This document shows, piece by piece, positions 14,586 to 21,379 of a stretch of 21,379 bases of DNA. The notes below the pieces were generated by a model. The model was not told where the DNA came from. It did not search any database and was given only the letters and a program-made list of their open reading frames with translations. Numbering within the stretch: position 1 is the stretch's first letter; the number at the start of each line of letters is the position of its first letter. Origin of the DNA: an uncultured Collinsella sp. (GTDB lineage: Bacteria > Actinomycetota > Coriobacteriia > Coriobacteriales > Coriobacteriaceae); contig CABQHR010000008.1 of NCBI GenBank assembly GCA_902463875.1, forward strand, positions 1-21,379, given 5' to 3'. A program made the translations under genes and the position numbers.

Positions 14586-15857
14586 GTGAACGCGAGCGCC
14601 CTCTATGACGTCTTGGTAATCGGCGGCGGGGCTTCAGGCCTCGCCGCCGCCATTACGGCCGCACGCGCTGGCAAAAGCGTCTGCATCGTTGAGCGCGATG
14701 TCGCCTGCGGCCTCAAGCTCCTTGCGACCGGTAACGGCCGTTGCAACCTCTCCAACGAATCGATTGATCCTCAGCGGTATAACCACCCCGCATTCGTCGA
14801 ATCCGTCATGGGCCCCCAGCCCGAACAAGAGCTTATGGGTTTCTTCTCCTCGCTGGGCATCATGACAACCTCCGAGGAAGGCCGGCTGTACCCGCGCTCC
14901 CTTCGCGCCGAATCGGTGCGCGACGCGCTTCTCAACGTTTGCGACCGCCTAGGTATCACCTTAATCTGCGGAGCCAACGTTGCCACGGCGCACAAAGCTT
15001 CCGAAGGCTGGGCACTCCAAATAGACCGTCCAGCGCGGGCGCTCAAGGCAAAAAAGCACGACGACCGAAAATCGGAGCTCCGCTCGCTTCGGAAGGCGCT
15101 CGCCGATGTCCCTCGCAAGAACGTGGCCCTGCAGGCACATGCCGTAATTATCGCCACGGGCGGCAACCCCACCGGTATCGCCGATACGTTTCGCCTCCCC
15201 CTCACTTCGCTGCGCCCCATCCTCTGCCCCGTATCGGCAACGGTCGTTGGCGATCGAGCGGCACTCAAGACGTTGGATGGCCTGCGCGTCCGCGCCTGCT
15301 TGACGCTCGCCCGTAATCATAATGAGCTCTGGCACGAAGACGGTGAAGTGCTGTTTCGAACCTTCGGTATCTCGGGTGTCGCTGTCTTCAACCTCTCTCG
15401 TCGTATCCAGCACGGCGATACGATCCTGCTCGACGTTTTCCCCGACCTCTCCAAAGACGAGTTGCTCGATATGCTCAACCGGCGCGTTGAGCTGTTCGGT
15501 GACTTTTCACCCCGCGATCCCCGTTGGCTCGACGGCATGCTCGCCCCGCAACTCTCCCGCGTCGTCTGCACAGCGTTCGAGCAGTGCCATCCAGGCTCCA
15601 ACGATGTCATCCATCTGGTCTCGATCCTCAAGCACTTTAAGCTGTTTGCCGAGGGGACGACCGATGAGCGCTCGGCGCAGGTCACGCGTGGTGGCGTATC
15701 TGTCGAGAGCATCTCAACACCCAGTCTACGCGCGCGCAGCGTTGTCGACGCCCCGCTTTACGTCTGCGGCGAAGCGCTCGACATCGACGCCGATTGCGGA
15801 GGCTTTAACCTTGCGTGGGCCTGGCTCTCGGGCATTCGCGCTGCAAGCAGCCTGTAG
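14586..15857 (+). CDS. NAD(P)/FAD-dependent oxidoreductase, HI0933/YhiN family
   Basis: Two-dinucleotide-binding flavoprotein of the HI0933/YhiN family (the family that includes BaiN). The FAD-binding GGGASG fold is at residues 13-18 (YDVLVIGGGASGLAAAITAARAG), with the acidic strand end IVERD following. The family signature LKLLATGNGRCNLSN is at about 43-57. VIIATGG marks the second dinucleotide contact. The C-terminal flavin cap is YVCGEALDIDADCGGFN, followed by LAWAWLSG. The length of 423 residues is normal. The start is GTG at 14586, directly abutting the TAA of mrp, with GAGG in the end of mrp as ribosome site. There is no ATG nearby in frame. The biochemical role of most family members is unknown; a reductase role is inferred from family only. 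Confidence 0.92.
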   Translation: MNASALYDVLVIGGGASGLAAAITAARAGKSVCIVERDVACGLKLLATGNGRCNLSNESIDPQRYNHPAFVESVMGPQPEQELMGFFSSLGIMTTSEEGRLYPRSLRAESVRDALLNVCDRLGITLICGANVATAHKASEGWALQIDRPARALKAKKHDDRKSELRSLRKALADVPRKNVALQAHAVIIATGGNPTGIADTFRLPLTSLRPILCPVSATVVGDRAALKTLDGLRVRACLTLARNHNELWHEDGEVLFRTFGISGVAVFNLSRRIQHGDTILLDVFPDLSKDELLDMLNRRVELFGDFSPRDPRWLDGMLAPQLSRVVCTAFEQCHPGSNDVIHLVSILKHFKLFAEGTTDERSAQVTRGGVSVESISTPSLRARSVVDAPLYVCGEALDIDADCGGFNLAWAWLSGIRAASSL

Positions 15858-15867
15858 CCGCGCAGTC

Positions 15868-15873
15868 TATAAT
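15868..15873 (+). promoter_or_regulatory. Consensus -10 box ahead of the FAD dehydrogenase gene
   Basis: A perfect TATAAT eleven bases after the flavoprotein stop. No good -35 lies 16-18 bases upstream, so activity may need an activator or be modest. Transcription would start near 15880 and enter the hairpin at 15888-15911. Confidence 0.4.
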
Positions 15874-15887
15874 CAAAAACACATTCG

Positions 15888-15911
15888 GGCCGTCTGGGAT
15901 ACCGGACGGCC
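15888..15911 (+). terminator. Intrinsic terminator or leader attenuator
   Basis: GGCCGTCTGG-GATA-CCGGACGGCC forms a 10-bp stem with a tetraloop, followed by TCTTTCTTG. One pair is U·G on the plus strand and would be A/C on the minus strand, so the plus-strand RNA is the functional one. It may end the mrp-flavoprotein transcript. Because a TATAAT lies before it and the next ribosome site (AAGGAG) just after it, it could also act inside the leader of the next gene. Confidence 0.75.
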
Positions 15912-15937
15912 TCTTTCTTGCCTCTAAGGAGACCTCG

Positions 15938-17578
15938 ATGATCGAAATCACCCAAGTCAACGCGTCGCTCGATGAAGCCGGCGATGAAAATGCCTGTCTC
16001 ATTGTTGGCAAGCGAGTCGCCAAGCGCGTCCTACGTTGCAAGGACTCCGAGATCAAGTCCATCGAGCTCCACCGCAAGTCAATCGACGCTCGCAAAAAAC
16101 GAGACGTCCATTTTATCCTGAGCTTTCGTGTTGAGCTGACTAGTCCCCACCTCGAGCGAGAAGCGGTCGACAGCGTTGCCGAGCGTGACCGCTCGCGCGT
16201 ACGCGCGATAGAAGACGATGAGCCTTCATTCCCCTCCCCCGCCTCCGACGCGCCTCAAGAACGCCCTGTCGTTGTCGGCGCCGGATGCGCCGGCCTTTTC
16301 GCTGCGCTTACGCTCGCCGAAGCAGGTCTTAAGCCCTTGCTCATCGAGCGCGGCGACCCGGCATTTCGCCGCTCGCAGGCGATCGACCTCTTTCTAAAGG
16401 AGCGCATCCTCGACCCCGAGAGCAATATCCAGTTTGGCCTGGGCGGCGCGGGAACCTTCTCGGACGGCAAACTCAATACGGGAACCAAAAATCCCGCCCA
16501 TCGCCTTATCCTCGAAACCTTCGTCGAGGCGGGCGCGCCCCGCGATATTCTGTGGGATGCCAAGCCGCACATTGGCTCCGACATCCTTCCCACGGTCGTC
16601 ACCGCTATATCCCAGCGCATCGAGCAGCTCGGAGGTGTCGTCCGCTATCGAACGAAGCTCGTCGACATTCGCATCGACGCGTCTGGCGCCATCACCGGTA
16701 TTGATGTCCAATCGTCCCAAGACGCCGCTTGCGAGCCAATCGAGACAAAGCACCTCATCCTCGCCTGCGGGCATTCTGCTCGCGATATTTTTGAGCTCCT
16801 TAAGGGGCACAACGTGGCCCTCGCACAAAAGACCTTTGCCATGGGCGTTCGCATCGAGCATCCGCAGCGCGACATCGACCGAGTCCAATACGGAGCCTCG
16901 GCGGGACATCCTGCCCTCGGAGCAGCCCCTTACAAGCTCGTCGCCCATCTTCCCAACGGCCGCAGCGTGTTCTCGTTTTGCATGTGCCCCGGCGGGCAGG
17001 TTGTCGCCGCCTCTTCCGAGCAGGGCCACCTGTGCGTCAACGGCGCCAGTCTCAATGCCCGCGACGGACGTAATGCAAATGCCGCCCTGCTCGTTAACGT
17101 CACGCCAGAGGACCTTCCCAACGATGACCCACTCGCCGGCATCGAGCTCCAGCGCGCCTGCGAGGCGGCCGCCTACCGCCTGGGCGGTTCCAACTGGAAC
17201 GCACCGGCACAGCTCGTCGGAGATTTCCTCGCAGGACGCGCCAGCAAGGCGCCCGGAAAGGTAAAGCCCACCTATCCGCTCGGTGTGACCTGGACGGCAA
17301 TTGACGAAGCCCTGCCGCAACATATCGTCGAGTCGCTCCGCCTGGGACTTCCCCTACTCGGAAAAAAGCTACGAGGCTACGACCGCCCCGACGCCGTTCT
17401 TACCGGCGTGGAGACTCGTTCGAGCTCACCGGTCACTGTCACCCGAGACCGAACGTGCCATGCCGTGTCGACCCCGGGCCTCTATCCTTGTGGTGAGGGA
17501 GCTGGATATGCCGGCGGCATCATGAGCGCGGCCACCGACGGCATCCGTTGTGCCGAAGCCCTGATCGCAGACCTCTAA
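15938..17578 (+). CDS. FAD-dependent dehydrogenase, COG2509 type
   Basis: Cytoplasmic flavoprotein of 546 residues with the layout of the uncharacterised FAD-utilising dehydrogenases (COG2509). An N-terminal domain of about 100 residues carries VGKRVAKRVLRCKDSEI and KSIDARKKRDVHFILSF, the small domain usual in this group. A variable linker follows, then the Rossmann motif VVVGAGCAGLFAALTLAEAG at about 110-129. QFGLGGAGTFSDGKLNTGTK is the family hallmark (about 166-185). HLILACGHSARDIFELL and AFAMGVRIEHPQ-like strands follow (seen as KTFAMGVRIEHPQ). The C-terminus GLYPCGEGAGYAGGIMSAATDG closes the FAD site. ATG at 15938 has AAGGAGAC about eight bases upstream; a longer open frame to 15815 has no site and overlaps the previous gene. 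Reaction and substrate are unknown. Confidence 0.9.
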   Translation: MIEITQVNASLDEAGDENACLIVGKRVAKRVLRCKDSEIKSIELHRKSIDARKKRDVHFILSFRVELTSPHLEREAVDSVAERDRSRVRAIEDDEPSFPSPASDAPQERPVVVGAGCAGLFAALTLAEAGLKPLLIERGDPAFRRSQAIDLFLKERILDPESNIQFGLGGAGTFSDGKLNTGTKNPAHRLILETFVEAGAPRDILWDAKPHIGSDILPTVVTAISQRIEQLGGVVRYRTKLVDIRIDASGAITGIDVQSSQDAACEPIETKHLILACGHSARDIFELLKGHNVALAQKTFAMGVRIEHPQRDIDRVQYGASAGHPALGAAPYKLVAHLPNGRSVFSFCMCPGGQVVAASSEQGHLCVNGASLNARDGRNANAALLVNVTPEDLPNDDPLAGIELQRACEAAAYRLGGSNWNAPAQLVGDFLAGRASKAPGKVKPTYPLGVTWTAIDEALPQHIVESLRLGLPLLGKKLRGYDRPDAVLTGVETRSSSPVTVTRDRTCHAVSTPGLYPCGEGAGYAGGIMSAATDGIRCAEALIADL

Positions 17579-17604
17579 CGCACGAATTCCAGCGCGCAAA
17601 AGAC

Positions 17605-17640
17605 ACAGGCCCCAAGCTCCACAGGGAACTCGGGGCCTGT
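17605..17640. terminator. Bidirectional terminator between convergent FAD gene and uvrB
   Basis: ACAGGCCCC and GGGGCCTGT form a perfect 9-bp stem around an 18-base loop. On the minus strand it is followed by GTCTTTTGCG, a good U tract for ending uvrB. On the plus strand the tail is TCACTATTTCTT, weaker, serving the FAD gene. Only four bases separate the stem from the uvrB stop. Confidence 0.85.
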
Positions 17641-17643
17641 TCA

Positions 17644-19884
17644 CTATTTCTTAAACCGTGCACCCTGGCGTCTTCTGCCCGATGCGAACGTGGAACCCTT
17701 GCGGGCCTGCGAACGTAAGCGCTCAATCGTCTCGTCCTCAGACGCACCCTCGAGCATCGCCCGAATCTGAACGACGGCATCGCGCAGGCGCGCCGCCTCC
17801 TCAAAGTCCATGGCGGCAGAAGCGTTACGCATATCCTCTTCCATGGTTTCGACGATCCGCACAAGCTCGTCATGCGGCAGTTCTTCCAACTGCTCCGCAA
17901 GTGTCTGCTCGGGCGCCACCGTTTCCGGCACGCCACCCTCGCCCGACTCATCGGGCGTATAGAATGCGCCATGTCCAAGAGAGTCGCCCTTCGAGCGCCC
18001 CTTGGAACCCACGGTTTTTTCGGCCTCGGCAATAAAACTTGAGATGTCGTTGATGGCCTTGCGCACCGTCTTGGGCACAATGCCATGCTCTTCGTTATAT
18101 GCCATCTGAATCTCGCGACGGCGCTGCGTCTCCTCGATGGCCTCTTTCATCGAATCGGTCACAACGTCCGCATACATGATGACTTCGCCATCGGCGTTAC
18201 GGGCCGCGCGGCCAATCGTCTGAATCAGCGAACGGCGGTTGCGCAAGAAGCCTTCCTTATCGGCATCGAGAATTGCCACCAGTGAGACCTCGGGAAGGTC
18301 TAGGCCCTCGCGAAGCAGGTTGATGCCAACGAGAACATCGATCTTGCCCTCGCGCAGCGTTCGCAGGATCTCGACACGGTCCATCGTCGCTGTATCGGAG
18401 TGCATGTAATTGACCTTAATGCCGGCATCAAGCAGATGGTCGGTCAGGTCCTCGGCCATGCGCTTGGTGAGCGTGGTCACCAGCACGCGCTCCTTGCGGG
18501 CAACGCGCTCGCGAATCTCGTCCTCAAGATCGTCAATCTGCCCACGAACCGGACGCACATCGATCTTGGGGTCGAGCAGACCGGTTGGACGAATAATCTG
18601 CTCAACGTCGTTTTGGCTCACCCGCAGCTCGTAGTCGCCCGGTGTGGCCGAAACATAGATAAACTGGGGTATCCTTGCCTCAAACTCATCGAAACGAAGC
18701 GGGCGGTTATCGAGTGCCGATGGAAGGCGAAAACCATGCTCCACCAGCGTCACCTTACGCGAGCGGTCACCTTCGTGCATGCCGCGAATCTGCGGCACCG
18801 TCACATGGCTCTCATCGATGATGCAGAGCATATCCTTGGGAAAGTAATCGATTAGGGTAAACGGCGGCTCACCCGGCTTGCGACCGTCCAGATGACGCGA
18901 GTAGTTCTCGATGCCGTTGCAAAAACCCATCGTCTCGAGCATCTCAAGATCATAATCGGTGCGCTGCTGCAGACGCTGCGCCTCGAGCAACTTATCAGTC
19001 GCCTTGAGCTCCGCCACGCGCTTCTCGCACTCTTCGCTGATCGATTTCAGAGCCGCCTTGACCTTCGGCTTCTCGGTCACGTAGTGCGATGCCGGCCATA
19101 CGGGGATGGCCTCGTACTCACGAAGCATCTCACCGGTAACCTCATCGATCTCGGCAATCAGCTCGACCTCGTCGCCAAAGAACTCAAACCGCAACGGATG
19201 CTCGGCATAAGGCGGATACACGTCGACAACATCGCCGCGCACGCGGAACGTGCCGCGCGCCAGGTCATAGTCATTGCGATCATATTGAATGTCGATAAGT
19301 GCATGGATAAAGTCATCGCGCTCGAGCGGCACCTTCTTGTCGACGTTTGGAGCCAGACCCGCATAGTCCTCAGGAGAGCCAATGCCATAGATACACGAGA
19401 CCGATGCGACAACGATCACATCGCGTCGAGAGAGCAGTGACGCGGTCGCCTGATGGCGCAGCATCTCGACCTCTTCGTTAATCGAGGAGTCTTTCTCGAT
19501 ATATGTATCGCTTTGCGGCACATACGCCTCGGGCTGATAGTAGTCGTAGTACGAGACAAAGTAGACCACAGCGTTGTTGGGAAAGAACTCTTTGAGCTCG
19601 CTCGCAAGCTGAGCGGCGAGCGTTTTATTGGGAGCCATGACCAGCGTCGGCTTCCCCAGGGCCTCAATAGTCTTAGCCATCGTGAAGGTCTTGCCCGAAC
19701 CAGTCACGCCCAGCAAAACCTGATAGCGATCTCCGTCCCTCACACCCTGCACAAGCGACTCAATGGCCTTAGGCTGAGAACCTGCAGGCTCATAGGGAGA
19801 AACGACTTCAAACGGCACCTCAGCGCCCTCAACGCCAAAGCGCTTAAGTTCACCACCAACGCGTTCTACTTCAAATTCCGTCAT
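17644..19884 (-). CDS. uvrB: UvrABC system protein B (excinuclease helicase-like subunit)
   Basis: Damage-verification subunit that is loaded by UvrA and recruits UvrC. Numbering from ATG 19884 (746 residues): Walker [10 protein letters not shown] (59-67); the beta-hairpin region [20 protein letters not shown] (112-131); DESH motif II (357-360); VSATPGDYE (411-419); helicase motif [11 protein letters not shown] (555-563). The UVR motif that binds UvrC is at about 674-709 ([12 protein letters not shown]...[12 protein letters not shown]). The protein is some 70 residues longer than typical UvrB because of a Gly/Glu-rich linker at about 625-665 and a basic tail ([13 protein letters not shown]). 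The ATG at 19884 has AGGAG six bases upstream; a longer form from 19905 has no site. It lies 51 bases after the lytic transglycosylase stop, probably in the same transcript, with a possible internal -10 TATACT at about 19911. Confidence 0.98.
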   Translation of the reverse strand: MTEFEVERVGGELKRFGVEGAEVPFEVVSPYEPAGSQPKAIESLVQGVRDGDRYQVLLGVTGSGKTFTMAKTIEALGKPTLVMAPNKTLAAQLASELKEFFPNNAVVYFVSYYDYYQPEAYVPQSDTYIEKDSSINEEVEMLRHQATASLLSRRDVIVVASVSCIYGIGSPEDYAGLAPNVDKKVPLERDDFIHALIDIQYDRNDYDLARGTFRVRGDVVDVYPPYAEHPLRFEFFGDEVELIAEIDEVTGEMLREYEAIPVWPASHYVTEKPKVKAALKSISEECEKRVAELKATDKLLEAQRLQQRTDYDLEMLETMGFCNGIENYSRHLDGRKPGEPPFTLIDYFPKDMLCIIDESHVTVPQIRGMHEGDRSRKVTLVEHGFRLPSALDNRPLRFDEFEARIPQFIYVSATPGDYELRVSQNDVEQIIRPTGLLDPKIDVRPVRGQIDDLEDEIRERVARKERVLVTTLTKRMAEDLTDHLLDAGIKVNYMHSDTATMDRVEILRTLREGKIDVLVGINLLREGLDLPEVSLVAILDADKEGFLRNRRSLIQTIGRAARNADGEVIMYADVVTDSMKEAIEETQRRREIQMAYNEEHGIVPKTVRKAINDISSFIAEAEKTVGSKGRSKGDSLGHGAFYTPDESGEGGVPETVAPEQTLAEQLEELPHDELVRIVETMEEDMRNASAAMDFEEAARLRDAVVQIRAMLEGASEDETIERLRSQARKGSTFASGRRRQGARFKK

Positions 19885-19935
19885 GGATACTCCTAACTCA
19901 TACATCTGCAGTATACGCAGGAGGAGGGCTTAGTC

Positions 19936-20517
19936 CTATACGAACCGATCGGGATAGAGCGTCTTATAGCGAACCCAGGCATTATTGACGCGAATCAGAT
20001 AAGCCTGCGTCTCGGGGAAGGTAATCGCATTGTGAAGCGAGGTGCTCTGCTGCGCCCAACCATCCACATTGCCCATGCCGGCGTTATATGCGGCAATAGC
20101 GCTATCCGTCGACCCGTTGAAATACGTTAGAAGATACGAAAGATACGCACAGCCAAACTCGATGTTCGTAGCGGGATCGTTAAGGTTGTCGGCTGAATAC
20201 TCGCTACCATCGACAAGACCTTTGGCAATCATATCCTGGGCAGTCTCGGGCATCAGCTGCATTAATCCCCGAGCGCCTTGATTCGACTCGGCCTCGGGAT
20301 CCCAATTCGATTCCGACTTTATGACAGCACACACCAGATACGGATCAAGATTGTGCGAAATGCTCGATTGCTTTACGTACGCCTCGTAGTCAATCGGATA
20401 CAAAGGCTTAAAGAAAGCGGCAGGAGCATACGAGTAGACGAGCGAAATAAGGCCAAAGACGAACACAACGGCAAGTGGCGCCACGCGATACCACGTAAAG
20501 AAACGTGTCCTAGGCAT
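19936..20517 (-). CDS. Membrane-anchored lytic transglycosylase (SLT domain)
   Basis: Cleaves peptidoglycan glycan strands outside the membrane. It has 193 residues. A basic start (MPRTRFFTWYR) is followed by one hydrophobic helix at about 12-33, acting as signal anchor since no cleavage site is obvious. The SLT/Slt70-like domain covers about 55-190: catalytic Glu69 in VIKSESNWDP, GARGLMQLMPETA (81-93), NIEFGCAYLSYLL, and AIAAYNAGMGNV. These are the standard motifs of the goose-lysozyme-like transglycosylase fold. ATG at 20517 has a strong AAGGAGGAGG ribosome site inside the end of coaE, and the two genes overlap by 8 bases, so translation is coupled. The role beside coaE and uvrB is not obvious; MurJ and the LtaS-like gene show that envelope genes are frequent in this region. 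Confidence 0.93.
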   Translation of the reverse strand: MPRTRFFTWYRVAPLAVVFVFGLISLVYSYAPAAFFKPLYPIDYEAYVKQSSISHNLDPYLVCAVIKSESNWDPEAESNQGARGLMQLMPETAQDMIAKGLVDGSEYSADNLNDPATNIEFGCAYLSYLLTYFNGSTDSAIAAYNAGMGNVDGWAQQSTSLHNAITFPETQAYLIRVNNAWVRYKTLYPDRFV

Positions 20518-21151
20518 CGGCCTCCTCCTTATCCACTACATCCCCGAAGCCATGGCGCACAAGCCAAGCGTCCAGTTGTTCAAAGAGCGAGTTGTCGCCC
20601 GCCGCATTATCGATTACCGTCGTAGCGAGATTGCAAAGCGAAGCCTCATCAGGTTGGCATGCAGAACGCGCATCAAAATCAGAGGACGCCATACCACGAT
20701 GAATAGCACGCCCGCGACGGACTTCCAAAGGAGCACTGATGACCAGTATTTCATCAGCCAAGCCAAATGCATCCTCAAAACCAGTCGGGGCAGAAACCTC
20801 GACAACCGCAAAGGGATAACGGGGGGACGAAACCGTGCAGCAAACCGGATCAAGAATCCTCAGTGACAGCTGCTCAATGAGAACGGGGTGCACAATGCTA
20901 TTGAGCCTCGCGACCGCATCAGGAGAAACAAAAGCTCGAGAAGCGAGGATGTTACGGCGAACGCCGCCCTCCTCGTCCAAAATATCCCAGCCAAATTCTT
21001 CCGCGAGGGCATTGACGATATCGGAGCCTGGCACATACAGCGATTTGGCAAGCTCGTCCAGATCGATAAGCATGGCGCCATGAGATTCGAGATAGCGGCA
21101 GGCAGTCGACTTACCCGAAGCAATATTGCCCAAGACAAAAACGCTAAACAT
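20510..21151 (-). CDS. coaE: Dephospho-CoA kinase
   Basis: Catalyses the last step of coenzyme A synthesis, phosphorylating the 3'-OH of dephospho-CoA. It has 213 residues. The P-loop is GNIASGKST (8-16), less usual than GGIGSGKS. The substrate-side motif LIDLDELAKSLY (29-40) corresponds to the DAD-x-IAH block. The family landmarks VRRNILASRAFVSPDAVARLNSIVHP follow, with the typical NSIVHP. The VEVSAPTGFED segment replaces the common PLLFE block, so this is a divergent member. ATG at 21151 has GGGAGGA about seven bases upstream; an in-frame upstream extension of 43 codons lacks a site and is hydrophobic and atypical. First gene of an operon with the lytic transglycosylase (8-base overlap) and probably uvrB. 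coaE next to uvrB is a common actinobacterial arrangement. Confidence 0.88.
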   Translation of the reverse strand: MFSVFVLGNIASGKSTACRYLESHGAMLIDLDELAKSLYVPGSDIVNALAEEFGWDILDEEGGVRRNILASRAFVSPDAVARLNSIVHPVLIEQLSLRILDPVCCTVSSPRYPFAVVEVSAPTGFEDAFGLADEILVISAPLEVRRGRAIHRGMASSDFDARSACQPDEASLCNLATTVIDNAAGDNSLFEQLDAWLVRHGFGDVVDKEEADA

Positions 21152-21179
21152 CAAGTCCTCCCTAACGCCAATGGGAGTT

Positions 21180-21210
21180 ATTATCGCGCAAATACAAAAG
21201 AAGGACTCAA
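21180..21210 (-). promoter_or_regulatory. Possible promoter of the coaE operon
   Basis: On the minus strand TTGAGT (21205-21210) and GATAAT (21180-21185) are 19 bases apart, slightly long, about 28 bases upstream of the coaE ATG. The surrounding sequence is AT-rich compared with the genes, as expected for a promoter. Confidence 0.35.
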
Positions 21211-21278
21211 AATACAGCCAAACAGTAAGACAAGCTAAAAGAAGGCGAGTTCTTGTATTACAGCTCTCTATAAAACGC

Positions 21279-21310
21279 AAAAAAAGGGGGGAGGCCGCGA
21301 GGCCTCCCCC
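21279..21310 (-). terminator. Strong intrinsic terminator of an upstream minus-strand unit
   Basis: A 10-bp GC-rich stem (GGGGGAGGCC with GGCCTCCCCC) and a tetraloop, followed on the minus strand by a run of seven T. It separates the coaE operon from whatever lies to the right. Confidence 0.92.
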
Positions 21311-21379
21311 TTCTTCAAGTCGATTGACGGCTCGGTGCCGTCCACCGGTCAGCGGCGCCCTGGCCTCCCACGGGCTGGC
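21311..21379 (-). other. 3' end of an unidentified upstream unit
   Basis: The terminator shows that a minus-strand transcript ends here. Two frames close: one ends PARGRPGRR at about 21349, the other ends DRWTAPSRQST just before the terminator. Neither peptide is recognised. A hairpin GACGGC-ACCGA-GCCGTC is present, so the end of a structured RNA is also possible. In many actinobacteria rpsA precedes coaE, but nothing here supports that directly. Confidence 0.3.

Noticed and set aside
21249..21268. 11-base match TCTTGTATTAC shared by the coaE and uvrA upstream regions (opposite orientation)
   Set aside because: A match of this length is expected by chance in a window of this size, and the orientation relative to the genes differs.
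21319..21379. Possible RNA gene (SRP, RNase P or tmRNA end) at the right edge
   Set aside because: A small hairpin and a terminator are present, but none of the conserved core motifs of these RNAs could be recognised in 60 bases.
1..21379. Mobile elements, CRISPR arrays, toxin-antitoxin or defence genes
   Set aside because: No spaced direct repeats, transposase or integrase motifs, tRNA-adjacent attachment sites or defence domains were seen; nearly all sequence is accounted for by core genes.

Overview
This looks like an ordinary stretch of core chromosome from a fairly GC-rich Gram-positive bacterium. The best guess is an actinobacterium of the class Coriobacteriia, Collinsella-like. The guess rests on gene content, protein style, AGGAG-type ribosome binding sites, a Tat/lipoprotein solute-binding protein, and the coaE-uvrB neighbourhood common in actinobacteria. 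It is from memory of families, with no database search. I see no phage, transposon, CRISPR array, tRNA or rRNA, and no clear new multi-gene system.

Layout, left to right. 1-3129 (minus): a peptide/oligopeptide ABC importer, with a substrate-binding lipoprotein, a DppB-type permease and a DppC-type permease cut by the window edge. Two tandem hairpins lie between the binding-protein gene and the permeases. A 365-base gap upstream of the operon (3130-3494) holds a perfect 9+5+9 inverted repeat, a good operator candidate. 3495-8249 (minus): a tight operon of ybaK-like aminoacyl-tRNA deacylase, murJ lipid II flippase with an unusual repeat-bearing acidic N-terminal extension, and uvrC. 8384-11263 (minus): uvrA, with its own terminator and a LexA-box-like site upstream. 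11495-13609 (plus): an LtaS/MdoB-type phosphoglycerol transferase whose apparent natural start lies in a different frame. 13755-15857 (plus): mrp/apbC Fe-S carrier ATPase followed with no gap by a HI0933/YhiN flavoprotein. 15938-17578 (plus): a COG2509-type FAD-dependent dehydrogenase behind a -10 box and a terminator-like leader hairpin. 17644-21151 (minus): coaE, a lytic transglycosylase and uvrB, converging on the FAD gene through a shared terminator. The last 60 or so bases hold the end of an unidentified upstream unit and its strong terminator.

Two themes link the genes. All three subunits of the UvrABC nucleotide excision repair enzyme lie within about 16.4 kb but in three separate transcription units. 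Each sits among housekeeping functions: uvrC behind the flippase, uvrB behind CoA synthesis and wall turnover, uvrA alone. The second theme is the envelope: MurJ, the LtaS-like enzyme, the lytic transglycosylase and the peptide importer. The items most worth a second look are the MurJ extension, the displaced start of the LtaS-like gene, the atypical cysteine pattern of UvrC, and the regulatory structures around the peptide importer.
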